Shown: positions 35,833 through 44,667, numbered from the stretch's first letter. The stretch: 64,000 nucleotides of DNA from Cohnella endophytica (GCF_003628305.1 NZ_RBZM01000004.1:620001-684000); one strand, 5' to 3'. Notes: generated from the letters alone by a model not told the origin. Translations and numbers: made by a program.

Positions 35833-36555
35833 ATGGAACAAAATCGGAATAACCTACCCAACGAATCGGCGTCGGATCATTCGGAGTTCGCTTCGGATGC
35901 CCAGTTGGATAATTCGCCTAACGGAAACCCGCAAGCCGATCAACCGGAAGCCCCGGGCTCGGACGGACCGAAGAAACCGGGCAAGTCACGCTCCGGCAAC
36001 GAAGTGACGGAATGGATCAAAGCATTAGCGATCGCCGGCATACTCGTATTCGTCATCCGGTGGTTTCTCGTTAGTCCGTTTATCGTGGACGGACCCTCTA
36101 TGCAGCCGAACTTCTGGAATCGCGAACGCATCATCGTCAACAAAATCGTGTACGACATCCGCTCGCCGAAGCGCGGGGAGGTTATCGTATTCCACGTGCC
36201 GGACGAAGGCCGCGATTTCATTAAACGGGTCATCGGCGTGCCGGGCGACACCGTGAAGGTCGAAGAGGATACGGTATACATAAACGGAAAAGCGATCGAG
36301 GAAAAATACTTGCAGGGCGCCTATGCGGAAGCTCACGCCAAAGGCGAGAAATACAATTATCGCCCCGACGGCTTCTTCCCGAATAACGAGTTTCCGGACG
36401 GGGTCGTACCCGAAGGTACCGTGTTCGTTATGGGCGACAACCGCTCGAACAGCGAAGACAGCCGCATGATCGGCTATATTCCGCAGGATCGGATCGTCGG
36501 TCGCGCGGACCTGATCTTCTGGCCGCTCAAAAACTTCAGCTTCGTGAAACATTAG
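35833..36555 (+). CDS. lepB: Signal peptidase I
   Basis: The enzyme removes signal peptides of secreted proteins on the outer membrane face. The 240-aa protein has an unusual disordered, acidic and Pro/Asn-rich N-terminal region of about 55 residues. One transmembrane helix (about 63-80) follows, then the Ser-Lys dyad: Ser89 in VDGPSMQPN and Lys131 in RDFIKRVIG, and the box MGDNRSNSEDSR. It is the Gram-positive single-anchor SipS type. The Shine-Dalgarno (AGAGGCG) is weak. It lies between rplS and rbgA, as in many Paenibacillaceae. Confidence 0.95.
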   Translation: MEQNRNNLPNESASDHSEFASDAQLDNSPNGNPQADQPEAPGSDGPKKPGKSRSGNEVTEWIKALAIAGILVFVIRWFLVSPFIVDGPSMQPNFWNRERIIVNKIVYDIRSPKRGEVIVFHVPDEGRDFIKRVIGVPGDTVKVEEDTVYINGKAIEEKYLQGAYAEAHAKGEKYNYRPDGFFPNNEFPDGVVPEGTVFVMGDNRSNSEDSRMIGYIPQDRIVGRADLIFWPLKNFSFVKH

Positions 36556-36569
36556 CGGGAACGGCGAGA

Positions 36570-36598
36570 GCGAGGGGGGAACCCCTCGCGTTTGTTTT
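36570..36598 (+). terminator. Hairpin between lepB and rbgA
   Basis: Perfect 8-bp stem GCGAGGGG / CCCCTCGC, loop GGAA, tail GTTTGTTTT. It ends just before the rbgA Shine-Dalgarno and may attenuate rather than fully terminate. Confidence 0.5.
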
Positions 36599-36612
36599 GG
36601 AGGTGAAAGAAA

Positions 36613-37479
36613 ATGACGATTCAATGGTTTCCCGGGCATATGACCCGCGCGAAGCGACAGATCGAAGAGAAGCTTAAGCTCATCGACGTCGTGTTCGAAT
36701 TGCTCGATGCCCGAATTCCGCAATCGAGCCGAAATCCGATGGTCGACGAAATTACCAGCTCGAAGCCAAGGCTAGTGCTGCTGAACAAAGCGGATTTGGC
36801 CGATCCGGACAAGACGGCGGAATGGGCTCGTTACTTCCGTTCGAAGGGACTTGCGACTCACGCGATCGACGCGAACGCGGGCACCGGTGTCAAGGATTTG
36901 GTCAACAAAGCGAAGGAATTGCTGGAGGAAAAAATCCAAAAGCAAATCAGCAAAGGGATGAAGCCGCGCCCGATGCGCGCGCTAATCGTCGGAATTCCGA
37001 ACGTGGGCAAGTCCACTCTAATCAATAGGCTGGCCGGAAAAAGCATAGCGCTGACCGGCGACCGTCCGGGCGTGACGAAGGGACAGCAGTGGATTCGCTT
37101 CGGAGGGGATCTAGAGCTTCTAGATACGCCGGGCATCTTGTGGCCGAAGTTCGACGATCCGATTGCCGGCTTCCGGCTTGCGGCAACGGGCGCGATCAAG
37201 GAAGACGTTCTGCACATCGACGAGGTCGCTTGTTTCGTCCTGAAGGTGCTCGTCGAGAACTACGGACCGGTGTTGAAGGAACGTTACGGGCTCGATGAAC
37301 TGCCGAAGGAACTACCCGATATGCAGGCGGCCGTAGACGTACTTGAAAGCATCGGAAGGCGAAGAGGCTGTATCGTGAGCGGCGGACACGTCGACTACGA
37401 TAAAGCCTCGACTTTGCTGCTTAGGGACTTGCGCTCCGGCAAGCTCGGCAGAATGACTTTGGAAAGTCCGGAAGCATAG
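36613..37479 (+). CDS. rbgA: Ribosome biogenesis GTPase RbgA
   Basis: RbgA (YlqF) drives late 50S assembly. The 288-aa protein is circularly permuted, with G4 (LLNKADLAD, near 59) before G1 ([19 protein letters not shown]) and G3 ([10 protein letters not shown]). The N-terminus [17 protein letters not shown] is diagnostic; its histidine is known to be important for ribosome-activated GTP hydrolysis. The C-terminal ANTAR-like helical domain is present. GGAGGTGA precedes the ATG, and a terminator follows. Confidence 0.97.
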   Translation: MTIQWFPGHMTRAKRQIEEKLKLIDVVFELLDARIPQSSRNPMVDEITSSKPRLVLLNKADLADPDKTAEWARYFRSKGLATHAIDANAGTGVKDLVNKAKELLEEKIQKQISKGMKPRPMRALIVGIPNVGKSTLINRLAGKSIALTGDRPGVTKGQQWIRFGGDLELLDTPGILWPKFDDPIAGFRLAATGAIKEDVLHIDEVACFVLKVLVENYGPVLKERYGLDELPKELPDMQAAVDVLESIGRRRGCIVSGGHVDYDKASTLLLRDLRSGKLGRMTLESPEA

Positions 37480-37510
37480 AAAATAGAAAAAGCATTACAG
37501 TTGGAATAAG

Positions 37511-37552
37511 AAACGGCTTCCCGGATGGAGACATTCGCGGGGAGTCGTTTTT
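37511..37552 (+). terminator. Terminator of rbgA
   Basis: A 12-bp stem (AAACGGCTTCCC with GGGGAGTCGTTT, two G-T pairs) followed by T residues. Confidence 0.8.
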
Positions 37553-37622
37553 GTGTGTTGCCGCGCCCGGAAATATGTTAAGTTACGTATAAACGAAATG
37601 CATTCGAACGGAGCTGAGGAGT

Positions 37623-38144
37623 ATGGCGAGGAGCACCGGAGATGCGGATTCGGAGATAAAGAAACAACGAACCGACGGCTCGTACGCTCCAAACGCCCTG
37701 ACGGCCAAAGAATTGTCCGGGCAGTCCGCGTTATTGTTGATCGACGGGGTGTGCAACTTGTGCCAAGGCATCGCGAGATTCATCATCGCACGCGACCCCG
37801 AAGCGAAGTTTCGTTTTGCTTCGCTTCAATCGGATATTGGACAAAGGCTGCTGCAAGAAGGCGGAATGGCCGTGCAAAACATGGATACGTTCGTCATGAT
37901 CGATAATGGGCGTTTTTATACGAAATCTAGCGCGGCGCTCAAAGTCGTACGCAGACTAGGCGGATTATGGCCGCTGCTTTATGCGTTAATCGTAGTCCCT
38001 CCTTTCTTAAGGAACGGGGTTTACGGCTTCGTGGCGAAGCGCCGCTATCGTTGGTTCGGCAAGGAAGACAGTTGTATTTTGCCGACGCCGGACATTCGCA
38101 GACGTTTTATCGACGGTTCTTGGGGAGCCGCGAAAGGCGAATAA
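37623..38144 (+). CDS. DCC-family thiol-disulfide oxidoreductase-like protein
   Basis: The protein belongs to the DUF393/DCC family, thioredoxin-like proteins of unclear function named for the DxxCxxC motif. Here it is LLIDGVCNLCQGIARFII. Other family markers are present: FRFASLQSD, a KSSAAL box and RYRWFG near the C-terminus. At 173 aa it is longer than most owing to about 30 polar N-terminal residues (residues 1-30), so a later start is possible. GGAG stands nine bases before the ATG. It is not normally part of this gene run. Confidence 0.85.
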   Translation: MARSTGDADSEIKKQRTDGSYAPNALTAKELSGQSALLLIDGVCNLCQGIARFIIARDPEAKFRFASLQSDIGQRLLQEGGMAVQNMDTFVMIDNGRFYTKSSAALKVVRRLGGLWPLLYALIVVPPFLRNGVYGFVAKRRYRWFGKEDSCILPTPDIRRRFIDGSWGAAKGE

Positions 38145-38227
38145 TGGAAATCGCGAAAAAAGCTTGGCATTAGTTCTGCCATGTCGGAAAATAGGGAAAT
38201 GGATCGGATTTGGGAGGCAAGACGGAA

Positions 38228-38881
38228 ATGGACGAAACGAATGAAATCATAGAAGTCAAAGAAATTAATCGGCTCGCTTATGAGTCGGACCTTTGGTCGC
38301 GGGGTTTGACGGCAATCGCCGGCGTGGACGAGGTCGGCAGAGGCTGCTTGTTCGGGGATGTCGTGGCGGCGGCGGTTATTTTGCCGGTCGGATTAGTGCT
38401 TGAAGAGGTGAACGATTCTAAGCAGCTCAGCGAGAAAAAAAGGGACAGACTGTACGATCAGATCCGGGAAGAAGCGATCGCGTGGTCGGTGGCGCGCGTC
38501 GAAGCATCGGTTATCGACGAAATCAATATTAGGCAAGCGTCGCGGTTAGCGATGAAGCAAGCGGTCGAGGGACTAACGGTACGTCCCGAGCATCTGCTTG
38601 TCGATGCGGAATCGGTCGATCTATCGATCGGTCAAACCGCGATCATTAAAGGCGATAGCTTAAGCCAATCGATCGCGGCGGCATCGATTATCGCCAAGGT
38701 AACGAGGGATCGCTTATGCGCGGAAGTATGGGATAAGCTGTATCCCGGATACGGGATCGCGGGGCATAAAGGCTACGCGACGAAGGTTCACCGGGAGGCG
38801 TTACTGGAGCTAGGACCGACGCCGCATCATCGCAGAAGTTTTCTCGGTAATCTTTTCGCGGAGCAACAAGTCTTGTTCTAA
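38228..38881 (+). CDS. rnhB: Ribonuclease HII
   Basis: RNase HII cleaves the RNA strand at ribonucleotides embedded in DNA and removes RNA of RNA-DNA hybrids. The 217-aa protein has the metal site GVDEVGRG (Asp-Glu) followed by CLFGDVVAAAVIL. Most homologues have PLAGPVVAAAV here, so three positions are unusual. Later acidic residues are in LLVDAESVDL and AASIIAKVTRDRL. The ATG at 38228 follows GGGAGG by ten bases. The first ~25 residues are a non-conserved extension. Confidence 0.93.
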   Translation: MDETNEIIEVKEINRLAYESDLWSRGLTAIAGVDEVGRGCLFGDVVAAAVILPVGLVLEEVNDSKQLSEKKRDRLYDQIREEAIAWSVARVEASVIDEINIRQASRLAMKQAVEGLTVRPEHLLVDAESVDLSIGQTAIIKGDSLSQSIAAASIIAKVTRDRLCAEVWDKLYPGYGIAGHKGYATKVHREALLELGPTPHHRRSFLGNLFAEQQVLF

Positions 38882-38964
38882 GATTATGAGGGCTTTATCA
38901 TTCAACGGGATCGATCGGTTTGCCGATACATAAGGTAGAAGGTTCGAGCGGGAGGGAATGCGTA

Positions 38965-40836
38965 ATGAGCATGAATATTGGTCCGATGATAAGGGCGATG
39001 ATGGGCGACGCCCAGCCGACGGACGCGCGTTCTCTGGAGCTAAGGATCGGTCAGATCGTTAGAGGCGTGCTGATGGAGCTCTTGGAAAACCAAGAAGCGA
39101 TAGTGAATATAAACGGAGTTCAAGTAAAAGCCAAGTTGGAAGCGGACATGCCGGTCGGGAAAAGCATGCTTCTTCAGGTACAGCCGAACGTAAACGGAGG
39201 TCTTTTGGCTCTGAAGCCTCTTCCGGACGCTTCGGATGCGATGCCGTACGAGACGTTGTCGAAGGACTTACTGAAGTCGTTCGGACTGCCGGAGCAAAAA
39301 TGGTCCATGGAGCTGTTGCGCGGATTAAAAAGGGACGGCTATCCGATTGGAAAAGAAGCGGCGTCGTTTTTCCAAACGGCGGCCGCGCTAAAGCCGGCCG
39401 GCGTCGACGCAGCCTCTTGGGCGAGCTCGGCGGACGTCGCTTTCCGGCGCGGACTGAAGCCTACGGAGACGACGCTGTCGTCGCTGAAACAAGCGCTATT
39501 CGGTCAGCCGATACATGAGGAATTGGCAAATCTGCGCGCCGCGGTAGATAGCTGGCTGGGAGGAGCGAAGGCTCCCTCGCAGGATGCCGCCGCTCTGGGT
39601 CAGAAGCTGCAAAGCCTGCTCGCGCAAGGCGCGGCATTGGTTGCCGAGGGCGAGTCGGAATTGACCGGAACGCAGTCGTTGCCGGCTTCAGCCTTTGCGA
39701 AAGTGCCCGATGAGGGTGAAGGGAGCGGCGTTGCTCCTGGGAATAAAACGGCAGGCGAGGCGGTCGCGAAGCAACCGGCGGAGGCAGGGAAACAAGCACC
39801 GCCCGTAAGCCAGCTTGTACAGGGCGCGCGGGCGGAAGGGACGTTGCCTGCCGCAACCGAGGGGGCGGCTGGCAAGGCCGAGGCGCAGCCTAGCGCGCCT
39901 CGCGCGGCTGCGCAAGGCATGGCACCGCCGGCAGCCGGACTGGCTGCAGCGGTGCCGGAGCAGGCGGCGAAGGCGGCTACGCGCGCCGTCGCTGCCGAGA
40001 GCGCGGCCGCGGATGGCCGCCGCGCCGCGGGAGAGACCGCCGCCGGGGCTCAGCCGGCGGCGGCAGTTAAGCAGGAAGCGGGGCCGTGGATCGGCCGCTT
40101 CCTGCAATGGCTCGGCGTCGGGCATGAGCGCCAGCTCCTGCACGCCGCCGAGGCGCGGTTGCCCGGCGGGAACGCCGGGCTTGACGCGGGCGGAGCCGCG
40201 GGGGTGGCGCCCGGGGGGGCGGAGGCCGCCGGGCAGGAGGCGCGGCATGCGGCCGCGGAGACGCTCAAGGGCGCGTTGCTCGCCCTTGCGTCGCATGACG
40301 AAGCGCCCCCGGCACTGCGGGAGGCGGCGCAAACGTTGGCCAATCAAGTGACCGGCCAACAGCTTCTGCTCTCCTCGGACCGGAATTCTCCGGCGCCGTT
40401 CAGTCACATGACGATGTTCATCCCGATGAAGGGATCGGACGGCGAGACGACGGCTACCGTGCACGTGCAGACTCGCCGAAGCCGCAAAGGAGAATGGGAC
40501 ACCGACAATTGCCATTTGCTCTTCGATCTTCGGATGCGTAATCTCGGAGATACGCTCGTCGACGTGCAGGTCGTCGACCGGATCGTCTCCCTGAAGCTGC
40601 TTAGCGACTTCCCGGGTATGTCGGATCTCATCGAACAGGCGAGGGACGAACTGGTATCGGGTATGTCGACGGCGGGCTTCCAACTCCTGTCGCTTTCCGC
40701 TTCGCCGCTCCCGCAATGGAAGCTCGGTTCGGTCGCGGCGGCCGCGCAAACCGTAGGCGCCCAGACCGCTGCGACTGCCGCTGTAGCAAGCGCTTATGCC
40801 GCCAAACCGTATAAGGGAGTAGACTATCGCGCATGA
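38965..40836 (+). CDS. FliK-like C-terminal domain protein (YlqG position)
   Basis: The 623-aa protein has three parts. Residues 1-190 are ordered and include LRIGQIVRGVLMELLENQEAI. Residues about 200-450 are extremely Ala/Gly/Pro-rich and probably unfolded. Residues about 470-600 (FSHMTMFIPMKGSDGETTATVHVQ... LHFDLRMRNLGDTLVDVQVV-like) resemble the FliK hook-length-control C-terminal domain. It occupies the place of B. subtilis ylqG. The ATG at 38965 has GGGAGGG eight bases upstream. The stop overlaps the FlhB-like gene by four bases (ATGA), implying joint expression. The family match is by pattern only. Confidence 0.7.
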   Translation: MSMNIGPMIRAMMGDAQPTDARSLELRIGQIVRGVLMELLENQEAIVNINGVQVKAKLEADMPVGKSMLLQVQPNVNGGLLALKPLPDASDAMPYETLSKDLLKSFGLPEQKWSMELLRGLKRDGYPIGKEAASFFQTAAALKPAGVDAASWASSADVAFRRGLKPTETTLSSLKQALFGQPIHEELANLRAAVDSWLGGAKAPSQDAAALGQKLQSLLAQGAALVAEGESELTGTQSLPASAFAKVPDEGEGSGVAPGNKTAGEAVAKQPAEAGKQAPPVSQLVQGARAEGTLPAATEGAAGKAEAQPSAPRAAAQGMAPPAAGLAAAVPEQAAKAATRAVAAESAAADGRRAAGETAAGAQPAAAVKQEAGPWIGRFLQWLGVGHERQLLHAAEARLPGGNAGLDAGGAAGVAPGGAEAAGQEARHAAAETLKGALLALASHDEAPPALREAAQTLANQVTGQQLLLSSDRNSPAPFSHMTMFIPMKGSDGETTATVHVQTRRSRKGEWDTDNCHLLFDLRMRNLGDTLVDVQVVDRIVSLKLLSDFPGMSDLIEQARDELVSGMSTAGFQLLSLSASPLPQWKLGSVAAAAQTVGAQTAATAAVASAYAAKPYKGVDYRA

Positions 40837-41144
40837 ATGAAGCAAGCAATAACAAACGGCATATTCCCAAAAAAGCGGTAGCGCTCAAGTACGAGCCGGA
40901 GCAAGGCTCGGCTCCGACAGTCATTGCTAAAGGACAAGGAGTCATTGCGGACGAGATCATGCGGCGCGCGCAAGAGAACGGGATTCCGATGCAGGAGGAT
41001 TCCTCGCTCGTCGAAGTGCTCTCCAAGCTGGATCTTAATCAAGAAATCCCGTCCGAGTTGTATCAGTTGGTAGCGGAAGTTCTTAGCTTCGTATACCGTT
41101 CGGATCGTCGCGCGGGAACGCTGCCGGGCGACTCGTTGAAATAG
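40833..41144 (+). CDS. ylqH: FlhB C-terminal-like protein YlqH
   Basis: The 103-aa soluble protein matches the cytoplasmic C-terminal domain of FlhB, the export-switch component of the flagellar type III apparatus: AVALKYEPEQGSAPTVIAKG, then a helix with AQENGIPMQEDSSLVEVL and PSELYQLVAEVLSFVYR. The autocleavage NPTH loop of FlhB is not present (EQGSAPT instead), and there is no membrane part. It overlaps the FliK-like gene by four bases. Stand-alone YlqH proteins are widespread in Bacillales with unknown role. Confidence 0.85.
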   Translation: MNEASNNKRHIPKKAVALKYEPEQGSAPTVIAKGQGVIADEIMRRAQENGIPMQEDSSLVEVLSKLDLNQEIPSELYQLVAEVLSFVYRSDRRAGTLPGDSLK

Positions 41145-41169
41145 CGATTAGAGAAGGAGGCGAGCGCTT

Positions 41170-41571
41170 GTGGAAGATGATCGACTTCAAGCTGCCTCCT
41201 CGTCTCCGCTGAGCCGGAGAGCCGAGGTAGGCAGGGCGGGAGAAGATTCCGCGGCAGACTATTTACGGCAATTGGGATACGTTCTAATCGAGCGTAATTG
41301 GCGTTGTCGTTCCGGGGAACTGGACCTGATCGCCCAAGACGGCGCGACGCTAGTTATTGTTGAGGTACGTTCGCGAACGAATCCGACCCGATTCGGCACC
41401 GCGCTCGAAGCGATGACCCCGCGCAAATGCCGCCAAGTCCGCGAACTCGCGTCCATCTACTTGAAATCGCGTCGCGCCGAACATCAATCGGTTCGCTTCG
41501 ACGTCGTGGCCGTCACATTTGCGCTTGATGGCGCGGTCCAGGAACTTAAACACATTGAAGGAGCCTTTTAG
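41170..41571 (+). CDS. UPF0102 protein YraN, Holliday-resolvase-like
   Basis: The 133-aa protein has the restriction-endonuclease-like fold signature of YraN: GRAGEDSAADYLRQLGYVLIERNWRCRSGELDLIAQDG then LVIVEVRSRT, where Glu, Asp and Glu would bind metal. The common final motif VEVKxR is VEVRSR here. Family function is unproven. The GTG at 41170 follows AAGGAGG at eight to nine bases. It follows ylqH by 25 bases and probably ends the rnhB-ylqG-ylqH unit. Confidence 0.88.
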   Translation: MEDDRLQAASSSPLSRRAEVGRAGEDSAADYLRQLGYVLIERNWRCRSGELDLIAQDGATLVIVEVRSRTNPTRFGTALEAMTPRKCRQVRELASIYLKSRRAEHQSVRFDVVAVTFALDGAVQELKHIEGAF

Positions 41572-41962
41572 AGACAGGTGTACCCAAAACACTTGCGTTC
41601 CGTCATAGTACAAATTTACCCGACATTCTCCAACTAAATTTACATACTCCAGTTCCGCACATCAGCCAAACTCCCCGTATCCAACCGAAATAACTATCCC
41701 TCTTTCCACTAACCGCTCGATTTTTCTATGTCCTCAACTAAAAAGTACCACCCATTTTCCTCTAACCCCTATTCATTGAGCCAGATCGAAATACTTAAAC
41801 GTACACTTCACAGCGTGCTATGGGCCGAATTCCGAAAGAAAATTACCTATCGAACGCAAAGGACCTCCACCAGCCTCTGGAATATTTATGAAACGAAATT
41901 GCCCCCGAACGCGTAACAAGAGTTAAGTTAACATAATGACCTCAAAGGGGGCGCAAGCCGGA
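41572..41962. repeat. Pyrimidine-biased degenerate repeat region
   Basis: This gap of about 390 bases has no credible gene. Between about 41620 and 41780 the plus strand is strongly pyrimidine-rich. On the complementary strand a loose motif of the form GTTAG/GTTGG + purines + GGG recurs every 25-30 bases (for example GGTTAGTGGAAAGAGGG, GGTTGGATACGGGGAG, AGTTGGAGAATGTCGGG), with T-rich stretches between. The copies are too diverged to draw firm limits. Confidence 0.45.
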
Positions 41963-43009
41963 ATGGAACTGATCAAAATACCGAAACAACGCAATAACCA
42001 AATCGACATACCGCCTGGATTGTTCAAGAAAATCGCCATCGGAGTCGCGGCCTTGTTCGTCGCGATTATCGCGTATTCTTCTTTTTACACTGTGCAAGAA
42101 CAGGAAAGAGCGGCGATTCTGACGTTCGGCAAATACACGGGAGAGTCGACGGCGGGTTTGCATTTCAAGTGGCCGTATCCGATTCAGCAAGTCATTGTCG
42201 TGCCGGCCGAGCTGACTCAACGGATTTACATAGGCTATCGTCAAGACGGAGATATCGTCACTCCGATCGAGGAAGAAGCGATGATGATTACGGGAGACGA
42301 GAACATCGTATCCGCGGACGCCGTCGTCCAGTGGAAAATAAGCAACATCCAACAGTACTTATACAATATCGATAATCCGGAGCAATTCCTCCGCAACGCA
42401 GCAAGTTCTTCCATTCGTTCCGTCATCGGTTCGGAGAAGCTTGATTATGCGATTACGGACGGGAAAACCGAGATCCAGGACAAAGTCAGAGAAATTCTGA
42501 TCGAGTTGCAAGGGAAGTACCAAACGGGCATGCAGATCATAGATATCAAGTTCCAGGATATAGAACCGCCGAGCGGACAGGTCGAAGAAGCGTTTCGTAA
42601 CGTCACGAACGCCAGGGAAGAGAAAAACACGAAAATCAACAACGCGAACAAATACGAGAACGATAAAATTCCGAAAGCCCGAGGCGAAGCGCAAGCATTG
42701 CTCGAAAACGCGGAAGGCGTAAAGAAGTCCAGAATACTGAACGCGGAAGGGGACGTGGCGCAGTTTAACGCGATTTACGCAGAATACGCCAAAAATCCGG
42801 GAGTAACCGAAAGCCGTTTGATCATGGAGACGCTGGAGAAAATATTGCCTAAGGCGAAAATATTCATCTCGGATTCGAAAAGCGACACCGTGAAATATTT
42901 GCCGATTAACGAGCTGTTGCGCAATTCGAGCCAAACTTCAAGCAGCGCTTCGGGTTCGGCTTCCGGCTCAAGCGGATCCGGTACGACGCAAGGAGGTAGC
43001 AATCCATGA
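41963..43009 (+). CDS. hflK: HflK, SPFH-domain membrane protease modulator
   Basis: HflK with HflC forms a membrane cage around FtsH and tunes its proteolysis. The 348-aa protein has an N-terminal membrane helix (IAIGVAALFVAIIAYSSFY), then FYTVQEQERAAILTFGKYTG and the SPFH domain with FRNVTNAREEK. A helical segment follows, and then a low-complexity Ser/Gly tail (residues about 320-348). The ATG at 41963 follows AAAGGGGG by eleven bases; an ATG nine codons earlier is possible. The last four bases overlap hflC. Confidence 0.92.
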   Translation: MELIKIPKQRNNQIDIPPGLFKKIAIGVAALFVAIIAYSSFYTVQEQERAAILTFGKYTGESTAGLHFKWPYPIQQVIVVPAELTQRIYIGYRQDGDIVTPIEEEAMMITGDENIVSADAVVQWKISNIQQYLYNIDNPEQFLRNAASSSIRSVIGSEKLDYAITDGKTEIQDKVREILIELQGKYQTGMQIIDIKFQDIEPPSGQVEEAFRNVTNAREEKNTKINNANKYENDKIPKARGEAQALLENAEGVKKSRILNAEGDVAQFNAIYAEYAKNPGVTESRLIMETLEKILPKAKIFISDSKSDTVKYLPINELLRNSSQTSSSASGSASGSSGSGTTQGGSNP

Positions 43010-43872
43010 GCAGAAAATTCATATACGGCACCGTAGGCGCCATCGTATTCCTTATACTTTTGTTCGGATCTTTGTTTATCGTGAAAGAAGGAGAATTTAA
43101 GGTCGTCCTAAAGTTCGGCGAAGCGGTAAGGGTAGAGGAAAGTCCGGGGCTTTATTTCAAAATCCCGTTCATCGAGAGTACCTCCCAGCTGCCGAAATAC
43201 CAGATGACGTACGAAAGCAACCCAACGACGATACTGACGAAGGATAAGAAACCGATCATCGTGGATAATTACACGGTATGGAGAATTAAGAACCCGCAAA
43301 ATTTCCTGAAAACCGCGCAATCCGTGAGCACGGGAGTGCAGCGGATCGACGAAGCCGTATTTAACTCCGTCCGTCGCAAGCTTTCCGAGGTCAATTATGA
43401 TACGATAATAAGCGAGAATACCGAGCGAGGAAATATTAACGACGAGATCACGAAGGACGTAGCGGATGCTCTGGTTAGGGATAGCTACGGCATAGAGGTC
43501 ATCGACGTACGCATTAAACGGACCGATCTGCCGGAAGGAAACAAGCAGAGCGTCTACAACCGGATGATCTCGGACCGGCAGTCGATCGCTGCCCGTTATT
43601 TGTCGGAGGGCGACGAGGAGTCGCGCAAAATCACGTCCAAAGCCGACCGCACCGCCACGGAATTGCTCGCTCAAGCCGAGGCCGACGCGAAGAAAGTAAT
43701 CGCCCAAGGCGAGCAGCAAGCGGCGCAAATCTATAATGAGGCTTATGGCAAGAACCCGGAATTTTACAAATTTTATCGTACGTTGCAAAGCTACGTTACG
43801 ACGCTGAACAACGAGCCGGTCATCTTGCTTCCGATCGATTCGCCGTACGCCAGCATTTTACTCGGTAAATAA
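43006..43872 (+). CDS. hflC: HflC, SPFH-domain membrane protease modulator
   Basis: The 288-aa partner of HflK has a signal-anchor helix (TVGAIVFLILLFGSLFIV), LKFGEAVRVEESPGLYFKIPFIE, and the SPFH core with NTERGNINDEIT, GIEVIDVRIKRTDLPE and NRMISDRQSIA. A C-terminal coiled region (AEADAKKVIAQGEQQAAQIYNEAYG) follows. AAGGAGGT lies inside the end of hflK, and the start overlaps the hflK stop (ATGA), so the pair is coupled. Confidence 0.94.
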   Translation: MSRKFIYGTVGAIVFLILLFGSLFIVKEGEFKVVLKFGEAVRVEESPGLYFKIPFIESTSQLPKYQMTYESNPTTILTKDKKPIIVDNYTVWRIKNPQNFLKTAQSVSTGVQRIDEAVFNSVRRKLSEVNYDTIISENTERGNINDEITKDVADALVRDSYGIEVIDVRIKRTDLPEGNKQSVYNRMISDRQSIAARYLSEGDEESRKITSKADRTATELLAQAEADAKKVIAQGEQQAAQIYNEAYGKNPEFYKFYRTLQSYVTTLNNEPVILLPIDSPYASILLGK

Positions 43873-43899
43873 ACAAGACAATGATAAGGGTGATTTTTT

Positions 43900-44667
43900 C
43901 TGAGCAACCTACCGCTTCCGATGGAACAATTCAAAAGATTCAAGGATGAAATTACCCGCTTTATGATGATGTACAAGTTCGCGCTGGATTCTCTGGAGAC
44001 GAAAATAGAAATTCTTAAGGAAGAATTTCAATTCCTGCACGACTATAACCCGATCGAGCATACGAAATCCCGGTTGAAGACGCCCGAGAGTATCTTGACC
44101 AAAATTCACCGCAAAGGCTGCGATATTTCTTTTTCGAGCATTAGGACTCATATCAAGGATATCGCCGGCCTAAGGATCACTTGTTCGTTCGTCACCGACA
44201 TTTACCGGATTAGCGAGATGCTGCGCAGCCAGTCGGACCTTACAATCGTGGAAGTGAAGGATTACATCGAGAATCCTAAGCCCAACGGTTACCAGAGCTT
44301 GCACATGATCGTGGAAGTTCCCGTTTATATGTCCGATAGGCAGGAGCAAGTATGCGTAGAGGTGCAAATCCGGACGATCGCGATGGATTTCTGGGCAAGC
44401 CTCGAGCATAAAATATTTTACAAGTACAACGCGTCCGTTCCGCCGAGACTGCTTCAAGAGTTGAAGGGGGCGGCGGATTCGGCGGCGGCGTTGGATAAGC
44501 AAATGGAAAGATTGCATAACGAGATCGCCGAAATCAAGGAAACCCGCGATGGCGAAGAACGCGCAAACGATGGCTCTAAGCGTATCGTCATTCGGAACCA
44601 GGAGTTCCAACTTCCGGCCGGGCTTCTTGAAATGATCAATATCGACATCGGGCAAGGAAACGACTAG
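43900..44667 (+). CDS. Small alarmone synthetase (GTP pyrophosphokinase)
   Basis: The single-domain RelA/SpoT synthetase makes (p)ppGpp from ATP and GDP or GTP under stress. It lacks the hydrolase and regulatory domains. Motifs: SRLKTPESILTKIHRKG, IKDIAGLRITCSF, NPKPNGYQSLHMIV and VEVQIRTIAMDFWASLEHKIFYK, as in RelQ/SasB-type enzymes. The start is odd: the first ATG (43921) has no Shine-Dalgarno, whereas AAGGGTGA (43886-43893) sits six bases before an in-frame CTG at 43900, giving 255 residues from MSNLPLPME. It follows hflC by 27 bases and converges with comM. Confidence 0.88.
   Translation: MSNLPLPMEQFKRFKDEITRFMMMYKFALDSLETKIEILKEEFQFLHDYNPIEHTKSRLKTPESILTKIHRKGCDISFSSIRTHIKDIAGLRITCSFVTDIYRISEMLRSQSDLTIVEVKDYIENPKPNGYQSLHMIVEVPVYMSDRQEQVCVEVQIRTIAMDFWASLEHKIFYKYNASVPPRLLQELKGAADSAAALDKQMERLHNEIAEIKETRDGEERANDGSKRIVIRNQEFQLPAGLLEMINIDIGQGND

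Noticed and set aside
41728..41916. Short open frame before hflK
   Set aside because: It lies in the pyrimidine-biased repeat region with no start signal.
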